DNA of 64,000 nucleotides from Alkalinema sp. CACIAM 70d (GTDB taxonomy: Bacteria; Cyanobacteriota; Cyanobacteriia; Leptolyngbyales; Leptolyngbyaceae), in contig MUGG01000212.1 in the NCBI GenBank assembly GCA_002148405.1, positions 62,001 to 126,000 on the forward strand, read 5' to 3'. Positions within the stretch are counted from its first letter, which is position 1. The number at the start of each line of letters is the position of its first letter. The notes below the pieces were generated by a model that was not told the DNA's origin, did no database searches, and was given only the letters and a program-made list of their open reading frames with translations. This document shows, in pieces, positions 42,181 to 52,322 of the stretch. A program made the translations under genes and the position numbers.

Positions 42181-42435
42181 AGAGAAGGCTTTATTGGAGC
42201 ATAATTATGGACAAAAATGATTGAACTGTTCTTAAGCGAACAAATTCTACTCTCAAGAAGAAAGAACTTAAGTTGTGATTCAGTGAGTGGCTTGTTCCAT
42301 AACGATGACTTACCCAGAAAACTTATAGATTACAGACTACTCTGTTAAGGAACTCTATGGATCAAAGAATAAACAGGAATCATGACATAGGGTAAGTACC
42401 GATAGACATAGGTATCCCTCAATTCAGTAGTATCA

Positions 42436-42520
42436 CTAGATACAGTCCAGTCTTAAGGGACTGGCCATCCTTATTACTGGTGGGACTGCCCCCGCCAAAA
42501 CTGACTCCTCCCAACGAGAG
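42436..42520 (-). mobile_element. Possible relic of an IS200/IS605-family right end
   Basis: On the minus strand a GC-rich stretch (GAGGAGTCAGTTTTGG then CGGGGGCAGTCCCACC) is followed by a short hairpin, CCAGTC...GACTGG. This resembles the structured end that follows or overlaps tnpB in such elements. No transposase core and no left end can be seen. Weak, from memory of the family only. Confidence 0.2.
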
Positions 42521-43624
42521 TAACTTGAAGTTAGAAAGACTAAGTTAAAGAGATAAGCCACAGCCGCTAATGCTACTTTCCTCGATCTCCTGGTGCTTAC
42601 AGGTATTCCATGAATACAGGTACCATTCAATACAGGTACTAGTAGTTTACAGGGAATCAAGACTGTCAGCATTCCAACAAACTTCGATCGAACCTGAATA
42701 ATCGTGCAGTCTAAAACCCTCTCTTCAATCATAAATCGCTTAAATCACTGAAATGAGGTATGAGGCTCCCTTGTTGTACTACGAAGTCCCTTGTTCTCTA
42801 CTAATCTGGTGGAGTCACAAGCTACTTCTCAATTATTGACGGTTTCTAATCTCTACATTTTTATTGGCTCGCGGTTATTGGCTCGTGAAGGCTGTAAACC
42901 GGAGTGTGTTCATAAATCAGCTCAGATTGCTATATTCAAATTGCTATGCATCGACATAGAGCCTATCTGAAATCTATGGCTAGAATCTTAACTTCACAAG
43001 ACTTTTAGCATAATTCGAGAATTCATCTTGAAAATGCGCTCCCAGAAAGGGTTACAGCAAAGATCCCAAATAGGTTTCATAGCAAAGAAATTGCATTTGA
43101 TCTAGCCTAGTGAGTTTGATGATTCGCTAACTATATTTAGATAATATTTGGAAAAAATAAGTTATTTGGACAATAATGAGTAGCTCTGCTTTTTTGGGGT
43201 GGAATCGAGTCTCCAAAGGGTCGTACTGGAAAATCAATATACCTGTGTAACTTGTGATACTGATGTGATTCTTGTCAATGTCACGCGTGATAGTAATTTG
43301 TTCCTGGAATGCTAAGGGCTGTCATCAGTTAGATTCCAGATGCCCTGGCAGTAGAGATTTTAGCCCCTAGCCTGTGATGTTGAGATGGAGAAGAGTGCAC
43401 ACAGTAAGGCTCATCATCATAACCAGATATCCCGCAAGGGCATAATAAGACTGTCTATACTTGGATTGTCCAGATAGGTGCCAGCAAAATGGTATCCATG
43501 CTGTTAGGTAATCATTGGCGGAGCGGTTAAATTATTGGTTAGACATGGCGACTGCTAGGATTTAGCTGGATCCGCGAGTCTTGTACCTAGGAAATTCAAT
43601 CATCCGACTTGAACCATTCGTTTC

Positions 43625-43658
43625 ATCAAACTTGAACTATTTGTTCGATAAGTTTGAT
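43625..43658. repeat. 13-bp hairpin with 3-base bulge
   Basis: ATCAAACTT plus GAAC (43625-43637) pairs with GTTC (43643-43646) and AAGTTTGAT (43650-43658), with loop TATTT and a bulge GAT. Its left arm is part of a 23-bp imperfect direct repeat beginning at 43606. No T run follows. Confidence 0.5.
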
Positions 43659-44075
43659 AGGGTGATCCATTTTGCCGATATGATTGACGATCGTGCATAG
43701 TCTAGAAGTTGTAACCTCTATGAATTCTGCTTTTAAGATGCTTTACGGATTGCTATCTATAACAGATCATGAAATGAAGAAACAGAAATCTTGATCAAGC
43801 TTTGTTCTGTTAGGAAAGATCTCAGCACTTGATAGGAAAACAGCTCTTTTGTGAATTTAACTGTTGTATATCGTGATGTATTTCGTCAAAACATTGCAAC
43901 TTACACTTAAGTCGTTAATCTTGATGTATTGTAGCCATGATTTCACGAAGTTTGGCAACACTTGAGTCACTCTTTCAGTCGGTGTTATGTAGTGCATTTA
44001 TGTCATACGATTCAGAGCTCTTCCAAAAATCTTGCTTACGCTTGGCCTAAGTACAATCTTTTTAATTTAGCATTA

Positions 44076-44107
44076 GATTAATTCAGCATTAGGTTAATTC
44101 AGCATTA
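44076..44107. repeat. Tandem repeat, 16 bp x 2 plus partial copy
   Basis: GATTAATTCAGCATTA (44076-44091) then GGTTAATTCAGCATTA (44092-44107), preceded by a partial copy TTTAATTTAGCATTA (44061-44075). It lies about 190 bp upstream of the FecR gene. Confidence 0.8.
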
Positions 44108-44297
44108 GCAGTTAGAAGAAGCAATTTTTTAAGTAGGGTATGCCGATGATGGTCAGTATGCATATCTACGTACCTCGCTTTCCTCATTAAGTTATTAAGT
44201 TTACATAAGGGTAGACAAAAATACTTGCCATAGGAATGAGATCCCTCACTAGAATGCAAAGGGAAGAACTGCAACAGTTTCAGAAGGGATTGGGAAA

Positions 44298-45143
44298 ATG
44301 GGGGTTCATGCCAAGCAATGGGGAACAGCAGGATTGGTGGTGGCAACCGTCCTAGGGTGGCCTGGTGTAAGTCTCGGTCAGTCTGCGATTTCTGTGCGGG
44401 TACAGAAGTGGCTGCAAGTCCAAGAGATTTCAGGGACAGTCACGATTGCCACACCTCGAGGGACACGCCCCGCTAAAATAGGGGACCGCTTACAAGCAGT
44501 TGGTGACAGTATTACAACCGGGCAGCAATCGCGCGCCAAATTATTGGTAGATACAGCGATCGGGACGATCGAGGTTGCGGAAAACACCAAGCTACAAGTG
44601 CAAAATCTCAGTGCAGTCACTGATCAGGGACGAATTACTCGATTAGTCATGCCCTATGGTCGGGCAAGGTTAAAGTTACGAAAATTTACGTCCCCCAATT
44701 CCCGATTGGAAATTCAAACCCCTGCGGGTATCAATGGTGTTCGAGGCACAGAGTTTGGGTTAGCCATTCAACCCAGTGGAAAAACTGGCGTGGCCGTTCT
44801 CGAGGGAACAGTGGCCAGTGAAGCTCAGAGCCAAGAGGTTAGTGTACCGGGTGGGTTTCAAAGTTTTACGGTACCTGGGAATGCTCCGGCCCCCGTAGTC
44901 TCACTTAGGGAAGATACCAATTTGAACTATCAACTGCAAAAATTGGTGAATAGAGGAATTCGGCGCATTAAGCTTGTAGGCCAAGTTGACCCAGTTAATC
45001 TCGTGACTGTCAACGGTACCCCCCTAGATACCAATGCAACTGGTCAATTTACTGTGTTCTTTCCTGCCCCCTCCCATCTAAAAATTCAGGTTGTGGTTAC
45101 AACACCACTGGGTACAGAAAAACGATATGACATCGCGCTTTAG
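44298..45143 (+). CDS. FecR-domain secreted protein
   Basis: 281 residues. A signal peptide ends near GVSLGQS. A FecR-type domain (about 45-180) shows the usual order: a VTIATPRGTRPAKIGDRL strand pair, GDSITTGQQSRAKLLV, IGTIEVAENTKLQV, then LEIQTPAGINGVRGTEFGL and VAVLEGTVAS. In cyanobacteria such proteins are exported and not classical anti-sigma regulators. The C-terminal 90 residues include a small beta domain (VTVNGTPLDTNATGQFTVFFP). The CHASE2-kinase gene begins 17 bp before its stop, so both are translationally linked. It could act as the ligand or accessory of the CHASE2 sensor. Confidence 0.85.
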   Translation: MGVHAKQWGTAGLVVATVLGWPGVSLGQSAISVRVQKWLQVQEISGTVTIATPRGTRPAKIGDRLQAVGDSITTGQQSRAKLLVDTAIGTIEVAENTKLQVQNLSAVTDQGRITRLVMPYGRARLKLRKFTSPNSRLEIQTPAGINGVRGTEFGLAIQPSGKTGVAVLEGTVASEAQSQEVSVPGGFQSFTVPGNAPAPVVSLREDTNLNYQLQKLVNRGIRRIKLVGQVDPVNLVTVNGTPLDTNATGQFTVFFPAPSHLKIQVVVTTPLGTEKRYDIAL

Positions 45144-47436
45144 GGAGTATATATGGCGGCTGCTGCCGGGAGGGATCACGGCAGTGACCATGGGGCTTCT
45201 CCTGGCGGCTGGGGCCCTCAAGCCTCTGGAATTGCTTAGTTACAACACGTTGTTTTGGCTGCGCGGGGAACGATCGTGGGACGATCGTGTCGTGCTAATC
45301 ACGATCGATGATGACAGCATTCGTCGTTTAGAACGATTTCCTTGGCGCAGACAATACTATGCTCAATTAATTGATGTGTTAACTAAGAGCAATCCGAGCG
45401 TGATTGCCTTTGACTTAATTTTTTCAGAATCCAGTCCTGACGATGCCCAGTTAGCAGAGGCCATGTTGCGCAATGGACGAGTTGTTCTCGCCCAGGCAAC
45501 GGATGCCAATGGCTTACCGCTCCAGCCAGTGCCTATTCTCCAAGAGGCTGCTATTGCCACCGGCCATTTGTTTGGGCAACCGGATCTTGATGGAATTACG
45601 CGCAAGGTGCCGCTTCAAGGCAAAGATGATTTAAGCCTAGGAGCCATGGCAACTCAAGTTTATAGTCTGGTGAATCAGCCCGTTGCGCTTCCTGATCTAA
45701 CCCAACCTTTTTGGGTGAATTGGCCTGGACCAGTTCGGCGGTTGCAGCAATATTCCTTTGTGGATGTTTTGGAAGGACAAGTTCCGGCCAGCGCCTTCCA
45801 AGATAAGTTGGTTTTTATTGGGGTGACGGGAACGGGCTTTGACACGATGTTGACGCCCTTTGATCAGTCTCCTCCCACGACCGGGGTTTATCTCCATGTA
45901 GCCGTTGCCTCCAATTTGCTTCAGGGCAATTCTCTACAGGTCTATTTCAACCCGATCTGGACTGCAGTGTTGTTACTTTTAATGCCGGGATTTAGTTTGA
46001 TTCTGAGTCTATGGCGAACGGAGATTCAATTGGCGATCGGCACAACTTGCTATGGTATCTGGATTGCTACAGCATTAATGCTATTGCATCACAATATTTG
46101 GATCCCTGTGGCACTTCCCGGTAGTCTTTTTGTTGGCACAACGATCACAGTAGCGCTGTGTGAGCGATTGCGCATGAACTGGTTTTTACAACAACACGTT
46201 CGCTATCTCTGGGAAGCCTATGTGCCTGATTTAATGCAGCAACGACCTGATTGGCAGCCCGATCGCTTGCTGTTACCGTCTTCCCATCCTACCTCTATCC
46301 GTGCTGTAGTGCACCTAGCCAACCTTGCAGAAGAATTGGGGCGATCACAATCCACCCAAAGTGCAATTTCTCGCAGTTTATCCGTTGGCCTAGTGGCGTT
46401 GGATATTAAAGGTAATGTTTGGTTTTGTAATGCACTGGCTGAGGAATGGCTTGGCGTTGAGGTTGGTCAAAATCTTGAAGCGGTTTTAGTGCCCAGTTGG
46501 TACAGTGCGGATCAGTGGCACCAGGATGTTTGGTTCCTTTGTCGGGGCCAAGCCATTGAGCCTCATGAAGTGGAGTATCGCGATCGCTACTATAGTTTAA
46601 CGCTACAACTTTTAGAATATAAGCAATCTAAAAAGGTCACTGATTTTGCATTGATGCCTCAACAGGGATTGTTATTGGTGATTGAAGATATCAACGACCG
46701 TAAACAAGTAGAGCGGAATCTCGAAAAACAAGTTCAAGAACTAGAACGCATCAGCCAACTCAAGGATGATTTTCTGAGTACGGTATCTCACGAACTGCGC
46801 ACACCTATTACAAATATGCGCTTAGCTATTCAAATGCTGAAAGTGGCACAATCTGATAAGCAACGACAACAGTATCTAGGCATTCTAGAACAGGAATGTC
46901 ATCGAGAACGGGATTTAATTAATGATTTGTTAGATCTGCAACGACTAGAATTAGGCCAAAATATTTTAGAGTTATCTGCGCTGAATCTCACCATTTGGCT
47001 ACCCGAGGTTGTGGATTCCTTTGAAGCACGGACTCGCACCCGGCAACAACATTTATCCTGTTATGTTGAATCTGATATTCCCGAGATTTTTACGGAAGCC
47101 AAAAGTTTAGAACGTATTCTAGTGGAATTGATTAACAATGCCTGCAAATATACGCCACCTTTAGGAGAAATTCGGATTTTTGCTCGGCGACTCAACGGCG
47201 ATCGTGTGTTGATTTCAGTCCGGAATACGGGTGTAGAAATTTCACCGCAGGATCAAGTGCAGATTTTTGAGAAGTTCTACCGAATTCCCAAGGGCGATCG
47301 CTGGCAGCAGGGAGGCACGGGGCTCGGACTGGCTCTGGTCAAACGCTTAACTAGTCATTTGCAAGGCATTATCCAAGTACAGAGTGAGAATTTGGTGACT
47401 GAATTTACGATCGAACTTCCCATCAGTTATACGTGA
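45127..47436 (+). CDS. CHASE2-domain sensor histidine kinase
   Basis: 769 residues. An N-terminal transmembrane helix (about 13-30) precedes an extracytoplasmic CHASE2 domain (about 35-275, with WLRGERSWDDRVVLITIDDDS). Two or three membrane helices follow (about 280-350), then a PAS-like region (about 415-540) and a HisKA domain with phospho-acceptor His near residue 553 (VSHELRTPITNM). The HATPase has LINNACKY, VRNTGVEIS (N in place of the usual D of the N-D-box) and GGTGLGLALVKRL. No response regulator gene is adjacent. The start at ATG 45127 begins MTSRFREY and overlaps the FecR gene by 17 bp; the longer frame from 45091 is unlikely. Confidence 0.9.
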   Translation: MTSRFREYIWRLLPGGITAVTMGLLLAAGALKPLELLSYNTLFWLRGERSWDDRVVLITIDDDSIRRLERFPWRRQYYAQLIDVLTKSNPSVIAFDLIFSESSPDDAQLAEAMLRNGRVVLAQATDANGLPLQPVPILQEAAIATGHLFGQPDLDGITRKVPLQGKDDLSLGAMATQVYSLVNQPVALPDLTQPFWVNWPGPVRRLQQYSFVDVLEGQVPASAFQDKLVFIGVTGTGFDTMLTPFDQSPPTTGVYLHVAVASNLLQGNSLQVYFNPIWTAVLLLLMPGFSLILSLWRTEIQLAIGTTCYGIWIATALMLLHHNIWIPVALPGSLFVGTTITVALCERLRMNWFLQQHVRYLWEAYVPDLMQQRPDWQPDRLLLPSSHPTSIRAVVHLANLAEELGRSQSTQSAISRSLSVGLVALDIKGNVWFCNALAEEWLGVEVGQNLEAVLVPSWYSADQWHQDVWFLCRGQAIEPHEVEYRDRYYSLTLQLLEYKQSKKVTDFALMPQQGLLLVIEDINDRKQVERNLEKQVQELERISQLKDDFLSTVSHELRTPITNMRLAIQMLKVAQSDKQRQQYLGILEQECHRERDLINDLLDLQRLELGQNILELSALNLTIWLPEVVDSFEARTRTRQQHLSCYVESDIPEIFTEAKSLERILVELINNACKYTPPLGEIRIFARRLNGDRVLISVRNTGVEISPQDQVQIFEKFYRIPKGDRWQQGGTGLGLALVKRLTSHLQGIIQVQSENLVTEFTIELPISYT

Positions 47437-47521
47437 CAGCAACGCCAGAGCCCCTACCTACTCACCTACCCACCTACCTGGAATTTTATTAATACGCTCT
47501 TCTCTAAAATCAATGTAACCC

Positions 47522-48523
47522 CTAATCCAATTTGGGATGAACTTGATTAGAAAGCGGTTGCCCCTGCTCAAATTGAGTAATGTTAGCGAGGGTCGTGTCT
47601 GCAATATTCGAGAGGGCGTTGCGCGTAAAAAATGCTTGGTGAGCTGTGATCAAAACATTCGGAAAACTTTGGAGTAGTTGAAAGGTGTCATCTTGAATAA
47701 TTTCATCGGACAGATCTTGGAAAAATAGATTTTCCTCTTGCTCATAGACATCAATTCCTAGATAGCCAATGCGACCAGATTTGATATGGTTAATCACCGC
47801 AGCGGTGTCCATCAAGCCGCCCCGACTGGTATTAATTAGCATGGCTCCAGGTTTAAGGGATTGTAGCGAAGTTTCGTTAATCAAATGGTAGGTATCGGGC
47901 GTCAGCGGACAATGGAGGGAAATAATATCGGCCTCGGCTAAGAGGGTTGAAAGACCCACGTAGCGAGTTCCCAATTCCAGGCAGGCCGGACTTTGGTAGA
48001 GATCATAGGCCAAGAGGTGACAGCCAAAGCCATGCATAATTTTGGCGAAGCATTGACCGATTTTACCGGTTCCAATGATTCCTACCGTGCTGCCATAGAG
48101 ATCAAAGCCGAGTAAGCCTTCTAGGGCAAAGTTATCATCCCGCACTCGGTTATAAGCTCGATAAATTTTACGATTGAGTGCCATAATCAGGGCAACGGCA
48201 TGCTCTGCAACGGCGTAGGGAGAATAGGCCGGAACCCGGACAACGCTCAGACCGAGCTGGTGAGCCCGATCGAGATCAACATGGTTAAATCCCGCCGATC
48301 GTAGGGCCAGCAATTCCGTGCCTTGGGCTGCCAAAATATCTAATACAGAGGCACTGAGTGTATCGTTAATAAAAGCACAAACAGCAGGAAATCCCGCCGC
48401 TAAGGGAGCCGTTTCTGGGGTTAATCGAGGTTCAAAAAAAATAAGGTCATGGTGGTGAGGTTGATTAGCTACGGTCAAAAATTGGCGATCGTAGGAATGG
48501 CTACTGAAGACAGCGACTTTCAT
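47522..48523 (-). CDS. D-lactate dehydrogenase-type 2-hydroxyacid dehydrogenase
   Basis: 333 residues, the standard length of fermentative D-LDH. NAD-dependent reduction of pyruvate to D-lactate or a related reaction. Rossmann motif GTGKIGQCFAKIMHGFG, catalytic Arg in LINTSRGGLMDT, Glu in DVYEQEENLFF, and His in LITAHQAFFT. The order and the EQEENLFFQDLSD segment match the LdhA group. Monocistronic, convergent with the CHASE2 kinase. Substrate assignment is by family; related enzymes reduce other 2-oxoacids. Confidence 0.88.
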   Translation of the reverse strand: MKVAVFSSHSYDRQFLTVANQPHHHDLIFFEPRLTPETAPLAAGFPAVCAFINDTLSASVLDILAAQGTELLALRSAGFNHVDLDRAHQLGLSVVRVPAYSPYAVAEHAVALIMALNRKIYRAYNRVRDDNFALEGLLGFDLYGSTVGIIGTGKIGQCFAKIMHGFGCHLLAYDLYQSPACLELGTRYVGLSTLLAEADIISLHCPLTPDTYHLINETSLQSLKPGAMLINTSRGGLMDTAAVINHIKSGRIGYLGIDVYEQEENLFFQDLSDEIIQDDTFQLLQSFPNVLITAHQAFFTRNALSNIADTTLANITQFEQGQPLSNQVHPKLD

Positions 48524-48765
48524 GTAAAAGGCCCCTTATCAACCGATGCTTAATGTCTTTAGAATAGCGAGGGACAGACAGAATTTCTGCTGTCGCTAAA
48601 CATTTTGGGCTGGAGAGTCAGCATTTCCGCAACCAGGAAGCATTTTGTTATGCTTAAAACAGTTTTTATGAGAATTTGATACTGTAGACCTGTCCTGTTG
48701 CTTCAGCGCTCTTTAGCCAGCACTGTCTGTCGTCATTTTTGGCGACAGACGGATTGCTCCCAAAA

Positions 48766-49836
48766 CTAAATTACAGCATTTTCATTAACAATCAATGTTT
48801 TTTGGGTTGCATTTAATGTAGCGTTAATCCCGATCGGTAACACAGCATTTTCTCGAACGTGACCGAACATCAGATTGTAGAGCGTAGGTTTACCGAGGGT
48901 ACTGAATCGATCGCGCAATACATTCTCCAAGCTCAAGGTTTGCACAAAGGACGGTTGAAATTCCTTGGGGTAACAGTCCACAAAATGTCCCAAGGCGATC
49001 CCGGCGGCGTCTTGCAGCTTGCCCGCTAGCCACAATTGGGTTAACATGCGATCGACCCGGTAGGGTTCTTCGCCGATTTCTTCAATAAACAAAATTTTGC
49101 CGCGAGTATCGGGTTCGTAGGGGGTGCCCAGCAGGTTTGTCAGTAGGGTTAGATTGCCCCCGATGAGTGGCCCTGTGGCTTCTCCAGGAACGATTGTGAC
49201 GAGGCGGTGATTGCGTTCTACCCCTTCGGAGGTAGTTGGTTTAGCAATTTCTCCGATCGTGGCGGTGGACATGATCGCGCGTTTGAAATGGGCGATCGCG
49301 TAGTCCCCAACCCCCGTTAAACCGGACGATCCATGGAAGGTGATAACCCCCGTTTTTTGATAAATGGCGAGTAGCAAGCTGGTGATATCGCTATAGCCAA
49401 CGATGACTTTAGGATTGCGCCGAATCAAGTCATAGTCCAGGTAGGGCAGTAGGCGGCAGCAACCGTAGCCTCCGGAAAAGGTAACGATACCGCGAATATC
49501 AGGGCGGCGAAACATGTCGTTAATGTCCGCAGCCCGATCGCGATCCTGGCCTGCCAAATAGCCATACTGGTCGTTAATATGCTGACCCAGGATCACCTGG
49601 AACCCGTACTGCTCCATGGTTTCCTTTGCCAGTTGAATGTCCTCGGGCTCGTAGGCATTGCTCGCGGGCGCAACCATGCCCACCCGATCGCCCCGTCTCA
49701 GCACTGGTGGTTTATGGACTGAGACCATTTGAGCCTGAGATTGGCTCTGCCCAAGACTGACGGCAACGATGGTAGAACCCAATCCCAACATTGCTCTGCG
49801 CGATAGAAAAAAAGAATTCCAGGCAGATTTAAGCAT
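48766..49836 (-). CDS. LD-carboxypeptidase (S66 family), exported
   Basis: 356 residues. Muramoyltetrapeptide carboxypeptidase type, trimming D-Ala from murein tetrapeptides during recycling or remodelling. Nucleophile Ser in VIVGYSDITSLLLAIY; other family segments are VAPASN, IVTFSGGYGCCRLLPYLDYD, GGNLTLLTNLLGTPYEPDT, LFIEEIGEEPYRVDRMLTQL and a His-bearing GIALGHFVDC. The N-terminus with SRRAML and a hydrophobic run (to about residue 36) looks like a Tat- or Sec-type signal, unlike cytoplasmic E. coli LdcA, so it probably acts in the periplasm. Divergent from the RluD gene across 218 bp. Confidence 0.9.
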   Translation of the reverse strand: MLKSAWNSFFLSRRAMLGLGSTIVAVSLGQSQSQAQMVSVHKPPVLRRGDRVGMVAPASNAYEPEDIQLAKETMEQYGFQVILGQHINDQYGYLAGQDRDRAADINDMFRRPDIRGIVTFSGGYGCCRLLPYLDYDLIRRNPKVIVGYSDITSLLLAIYQKTGVITFHGSSGLTGVGDYAIAHFKRAIMSTATIGEIAKPTTSEGVERNHRLVTIVPGEATGPLIGGNLTLLTNLLGTPYEPDTRGKILFIEEIGEEPYRVDRMLTQLWLAGKLQDAAGIALGHFVDCYPKEFQPSFVQTLSLENVLRDRFSTLGKPTLYNLMFGHVRENAVLPIGINATLNATQKTLIVNENAVI

Positions 49837-50054
49837 GCTCGCCCCCTTGACGACCTTGGTGTGAGCGTTTTCTCCATGCTAGGAATCAAATCCAGATTGT
49901 TCTACAATTTCTTAAAAATTTAACGATCGTTGATCATCAGAAACTTCAATCACCAGAGACTGTCAATCTAACCACACAATCCAGTCCCACGAACGGTATA
50001 CTCAGATTCAAGCACACCCTTCCAAAAACGAACTCGCTTTCCTGTTCTCTTTTT

Positions 50055-51023
50055 ATGCTGTCCTCTGAGTTATTGGCTGATCCTTTGGATATCTTGGAAC
50101 TTCAAGTTGAGTCTCCAGGACAGCGCTTAGATGTTTACTTAGCCGATCGTATTACTGACTTATCCCGATCTCGATTCCAAAAATTAATTGCAGAAGGCTG
50201 CGTTCAGGTGAACGGACAAACTTGTACGGCTAAGAAAGCAACGGTTCAATTAGGAGATTCCCTCACAGTCACAATTCCCCCAACTGAACCTCTAGATTTA
50301 CAACCTGAAGCCATTCCCTTAGATATTCTCTACGAAGATGCTTCCCTCGTGGTGATTAATAAGCCAGCAGGAATGGTGGTTCATCCTTCGATCGGACATT
50401 TGAGGGGAACGTTAGTTAATGCAATGCTAGCCCACTGTGCGGCACAGGGAGAAACACTACCAGGAATCAATGGCGTTCAGCGTCCCGGCATTGTGCACCG
50501 CTTGGATAAAGACACCACGGGCGCGATCGTGGTGGCTAAAACAGAGCAAGCTTTGCAAAATTTGCAGGATCAATTTCGTGAGAAAACGGCTCGCAGAAGT
50601 TACGTTGCGGTGGTCTATGGCGCACCCAGTCACGACTCTGGCACGGTGGATGAACCGATTGGTCGGCATCCCCGCGATCGGCAAAAAATGGGCATTGTAC
50701 CCGAAGACCGGGGCGGTCGCCGAGCCGTCACCCACTGGTCCGTCAAAGAACGATTGGGCAATTTCACCCTGATCGACTTTGAGTTAGAAACGGGCAGAAC
50801 CCACCAAATCCGAGTCCACATCGCACATATCGGTTATCCGATCGTGGGTGATCCGGTCTATGCGACTGGCCGCAAAGCGATCGGGGTTAACCTCCCAGGA
50901 CAAGCCCTCCACGCATGGCGTTTACGCTTGCAGCATCCGGTTACCGCTGACTGGATTGAAGCGATCGCCCCTCTGCCGGAGTCCCTCACCAAGTTACTAG
51001 ACGTTTTAAGAAAGCGCTGTTAA
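50055..51023 (+). CDS. RluA-family 23S rRNA pseudouridine synthase (RluD-like)
   Basis: 322 residues. N-terminal S4 RNA-binding domain (about 20-80, GQRLDVYLADRITDLSRSRFQKLIAEG) followed by the pseudouridine synthase domain. The catalytic Asp is D151 in HRLDKDTTGAIVVAK; the other conserved motifs are INKPAGMVVHPS, GRTHQIRVH and ALHAWRL. The length and S4 domain favour RluD (helix 69 of 23S rRNA) over RluA or RluC, but specificity cannot be fixed from sequence reading alone. Confidence 0.92.
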   Translation: MLSSELLADPLDILELQVESPGQRLDVYLADRITDLSRSRFQKLIAEGCVQVNGQTCTAKKATVQLGDSLTVTIPPTEPLDLQPEAIPLDILYEDASLVVINKPAGMVVHPSIGHLRGTLVNAMLAHCAAQGETLPGINGVQRPGIVHRLDKDTTGAIVVAKTEQALQNLQDQFREKTARRSYVAVVYGAPSHDSGTVDEPIGRHPRDRQKMGIVPEDRGGRRAVTHWSVKERLGNFTLIDFELETGRTHQIRVHIAHIGYPIVGDPVYATGRKAIGVNLPGQALHAWRLRLQHPVTADWIEAIAPLPESLTKLLDVLRKRC

Positions 51024-51087
51024 AGCACCTGGGCAGAATAGAGTATGTTCAACTAGGTGTGACTAGATGTGTGCAACGAGAAGTCAT

Positions 51088-52122
51088 TCAGCATTCCACA
51101 GGTAGGACTATGGGATTCGTAATCTGTGCTTGAATTTGCTGGAGTTCTTCGAGAGCTGAGATCGTCACTGCTTCCAGGGTTCGATCGGCGATGGGTTCGC
51201 TCCACTTGTCTAACGGATTGAAATCTACTACAGCATTCCCTATCTGCATGCCTACAGGTTCTAGATGTTTTCCTTCCAAGGTTTGAAATAGAGCATTAGG
51301 TTGTTTGTGGAGCAATCGATCGCGGGTTTCGATCGCGAGTTTATCCTCATCAAAGGTAATCAACCGAGTTAAGTTAAATGATTGACTGCGATCAATGAGT
51401 TGATAGGTTTGTTCCACCGTCGGCAAAACTTGGAGGCCAACGGTCTGAAAAGTTCGCTGGAGTAGGGGAAGTGGAATCGCAGCGTTTAAATCTTGAATAA
51501 CAGGGGCTAGGAGTAAGGAGGCTTGATCGGTAATACCGATGGGCATGGCTTCGATCGATAACTTTGCACAAGCGGGCAACTGTTTCAACCGTTGGTCTAA
51601 GCGTTGGGCCATTTGTTGCAAGCGGTACTGGATCATCTGAGTTTCAGTTTTAGCATCAGCGATCGTTGCCATATCCTGCAATACTTGCTCTGACCCATCA
51701 TTCAGAAGTTCTAGTAACGCAATATATTTGCATCCCAAGCTATGCCCAATCCAGCAATAATTAGAGGCTGCTAAATAGGGGCGATAATCGTAGGCTCGAT
51801 CGCTGCTGGAATCCGGGGTTTCTGATAACTCTTCTGTTAATTCTGCTAATTTCTCAATAATCCCTAACCGAACTGCATAGTGTTCTTCTAATAAATCTAA
51901 GGCCACTGACCAATGGTTAAAGGTAAACCGAAAGGGCAAAGCAATAATAGTATATCCAACCTGAAAAAGCTGCTTGAGGAAATACTGATAGCTCACTGTA
52001 GGAAATGAACCAAAGAATGCTCCTCCAATAAATTGAATCACCCCCTTGGGATAGGGATGAATAGCAACCCAGCTAGAGGAAAATGGCTGAAATGGTGGCT
52101 CGATCGATACAGAGTTATACAT
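51088..52122 (-). CDS. DUF1350 family protein
   Basis: 344 residues from the ATG at 52122. The DUF1350 family, shared by cyanobacteria and plastids, looks like a diverged alpha/beta-hydrolase: WVAIHPYPKGVIQFIGGAFFGS (oxyanion-like strand), YTIIALPFRFTFNHW, and IGHSLGCKYIALLELL with the nucleophile-elbow pattern GHSLG. No enzymatic activity is established to my knowledge. Monocistronic, divergent from the following hypothetical gene. The frame runs on to 52185 but the upstream part is hydrophobic and not family-like. Confidence 0.85.
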   Translation of the reverse strand: MYNSVSIEPPFQPFSSSWVAIHPYPKGVIQFIGGAFFGSFPTVSYQYFLKQLFQVGYTIIALPFRFTFNHWSVALDLLEEHYAVRLGIIEKLAELTEELSETPDSSSDRAYDYRPYLAASNYCWIGHSLGCKYIALLELLNDGSEQVLQDMATIADAKTETQMIQYRLQQMAQRLDQRLKQLPACAKLSIEAMPIGITDQASLLLAPVIQDLNAAIPLPLLQRTFQTVGLQVLPTVEQTYQLIDRSQSFNLTRLITFDEDKLAIETRDRLLHKQPNALFQTLEGKHLEPVGMQIGNAVVDFNPLDKWSEPIADRTLEAVTISALEELQQIQAQITNPIVLPVEC

Positions 52123-52322
52123 AGTTATCTCTAGAAGTATTACGTAACTTATGCACAAGAAAGGTTTCTCTATATTGGCATTCATGAAAGTTTAAGGAAT
52201 CACCCACGCGGGTACTGTCAAAGGGTTAGATCTGCGACGAAACTAAGAACATCCCGGATGGCGTTACCCGAAACGAAAGACGACCCATCCAGTTATTGAT
52301 CTAATCTTGGAGATTGACAAGA

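Larger units (their letters stand above)
42181..44297. other. 2.1-kb gene-poor region with hairpins
   Basis: No frame here is convincing. It is AT-richer than its neighbours and stops are frequent in all frames. Visible structure: a hairpin CCAGTC/GACTGG near 42447-42464 beside a GC-rich stretch; imperfect 23-bp direct repeats around 43606-43651; a long hairpin at 43625-43658; a 16-bp tandem repeat at 44076-44107. The minus-strand frame at 42436-42732 ends in a tail (ESVLAGAVPPV...SPLRLDC) that faintly recalls the 3' ends of cyanobacterial TnpB genes, so a decayed IS200/IS605-type right end is possible. Confidence 0.5.

Noticed and set aside
42436..42732. 98-codon minus-strand frame as a real gene
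   Set aside because: No conserved domain and no good ribosome site. Only its last 30 residues hint at a tnpB end, so it is treated as a possible relic.
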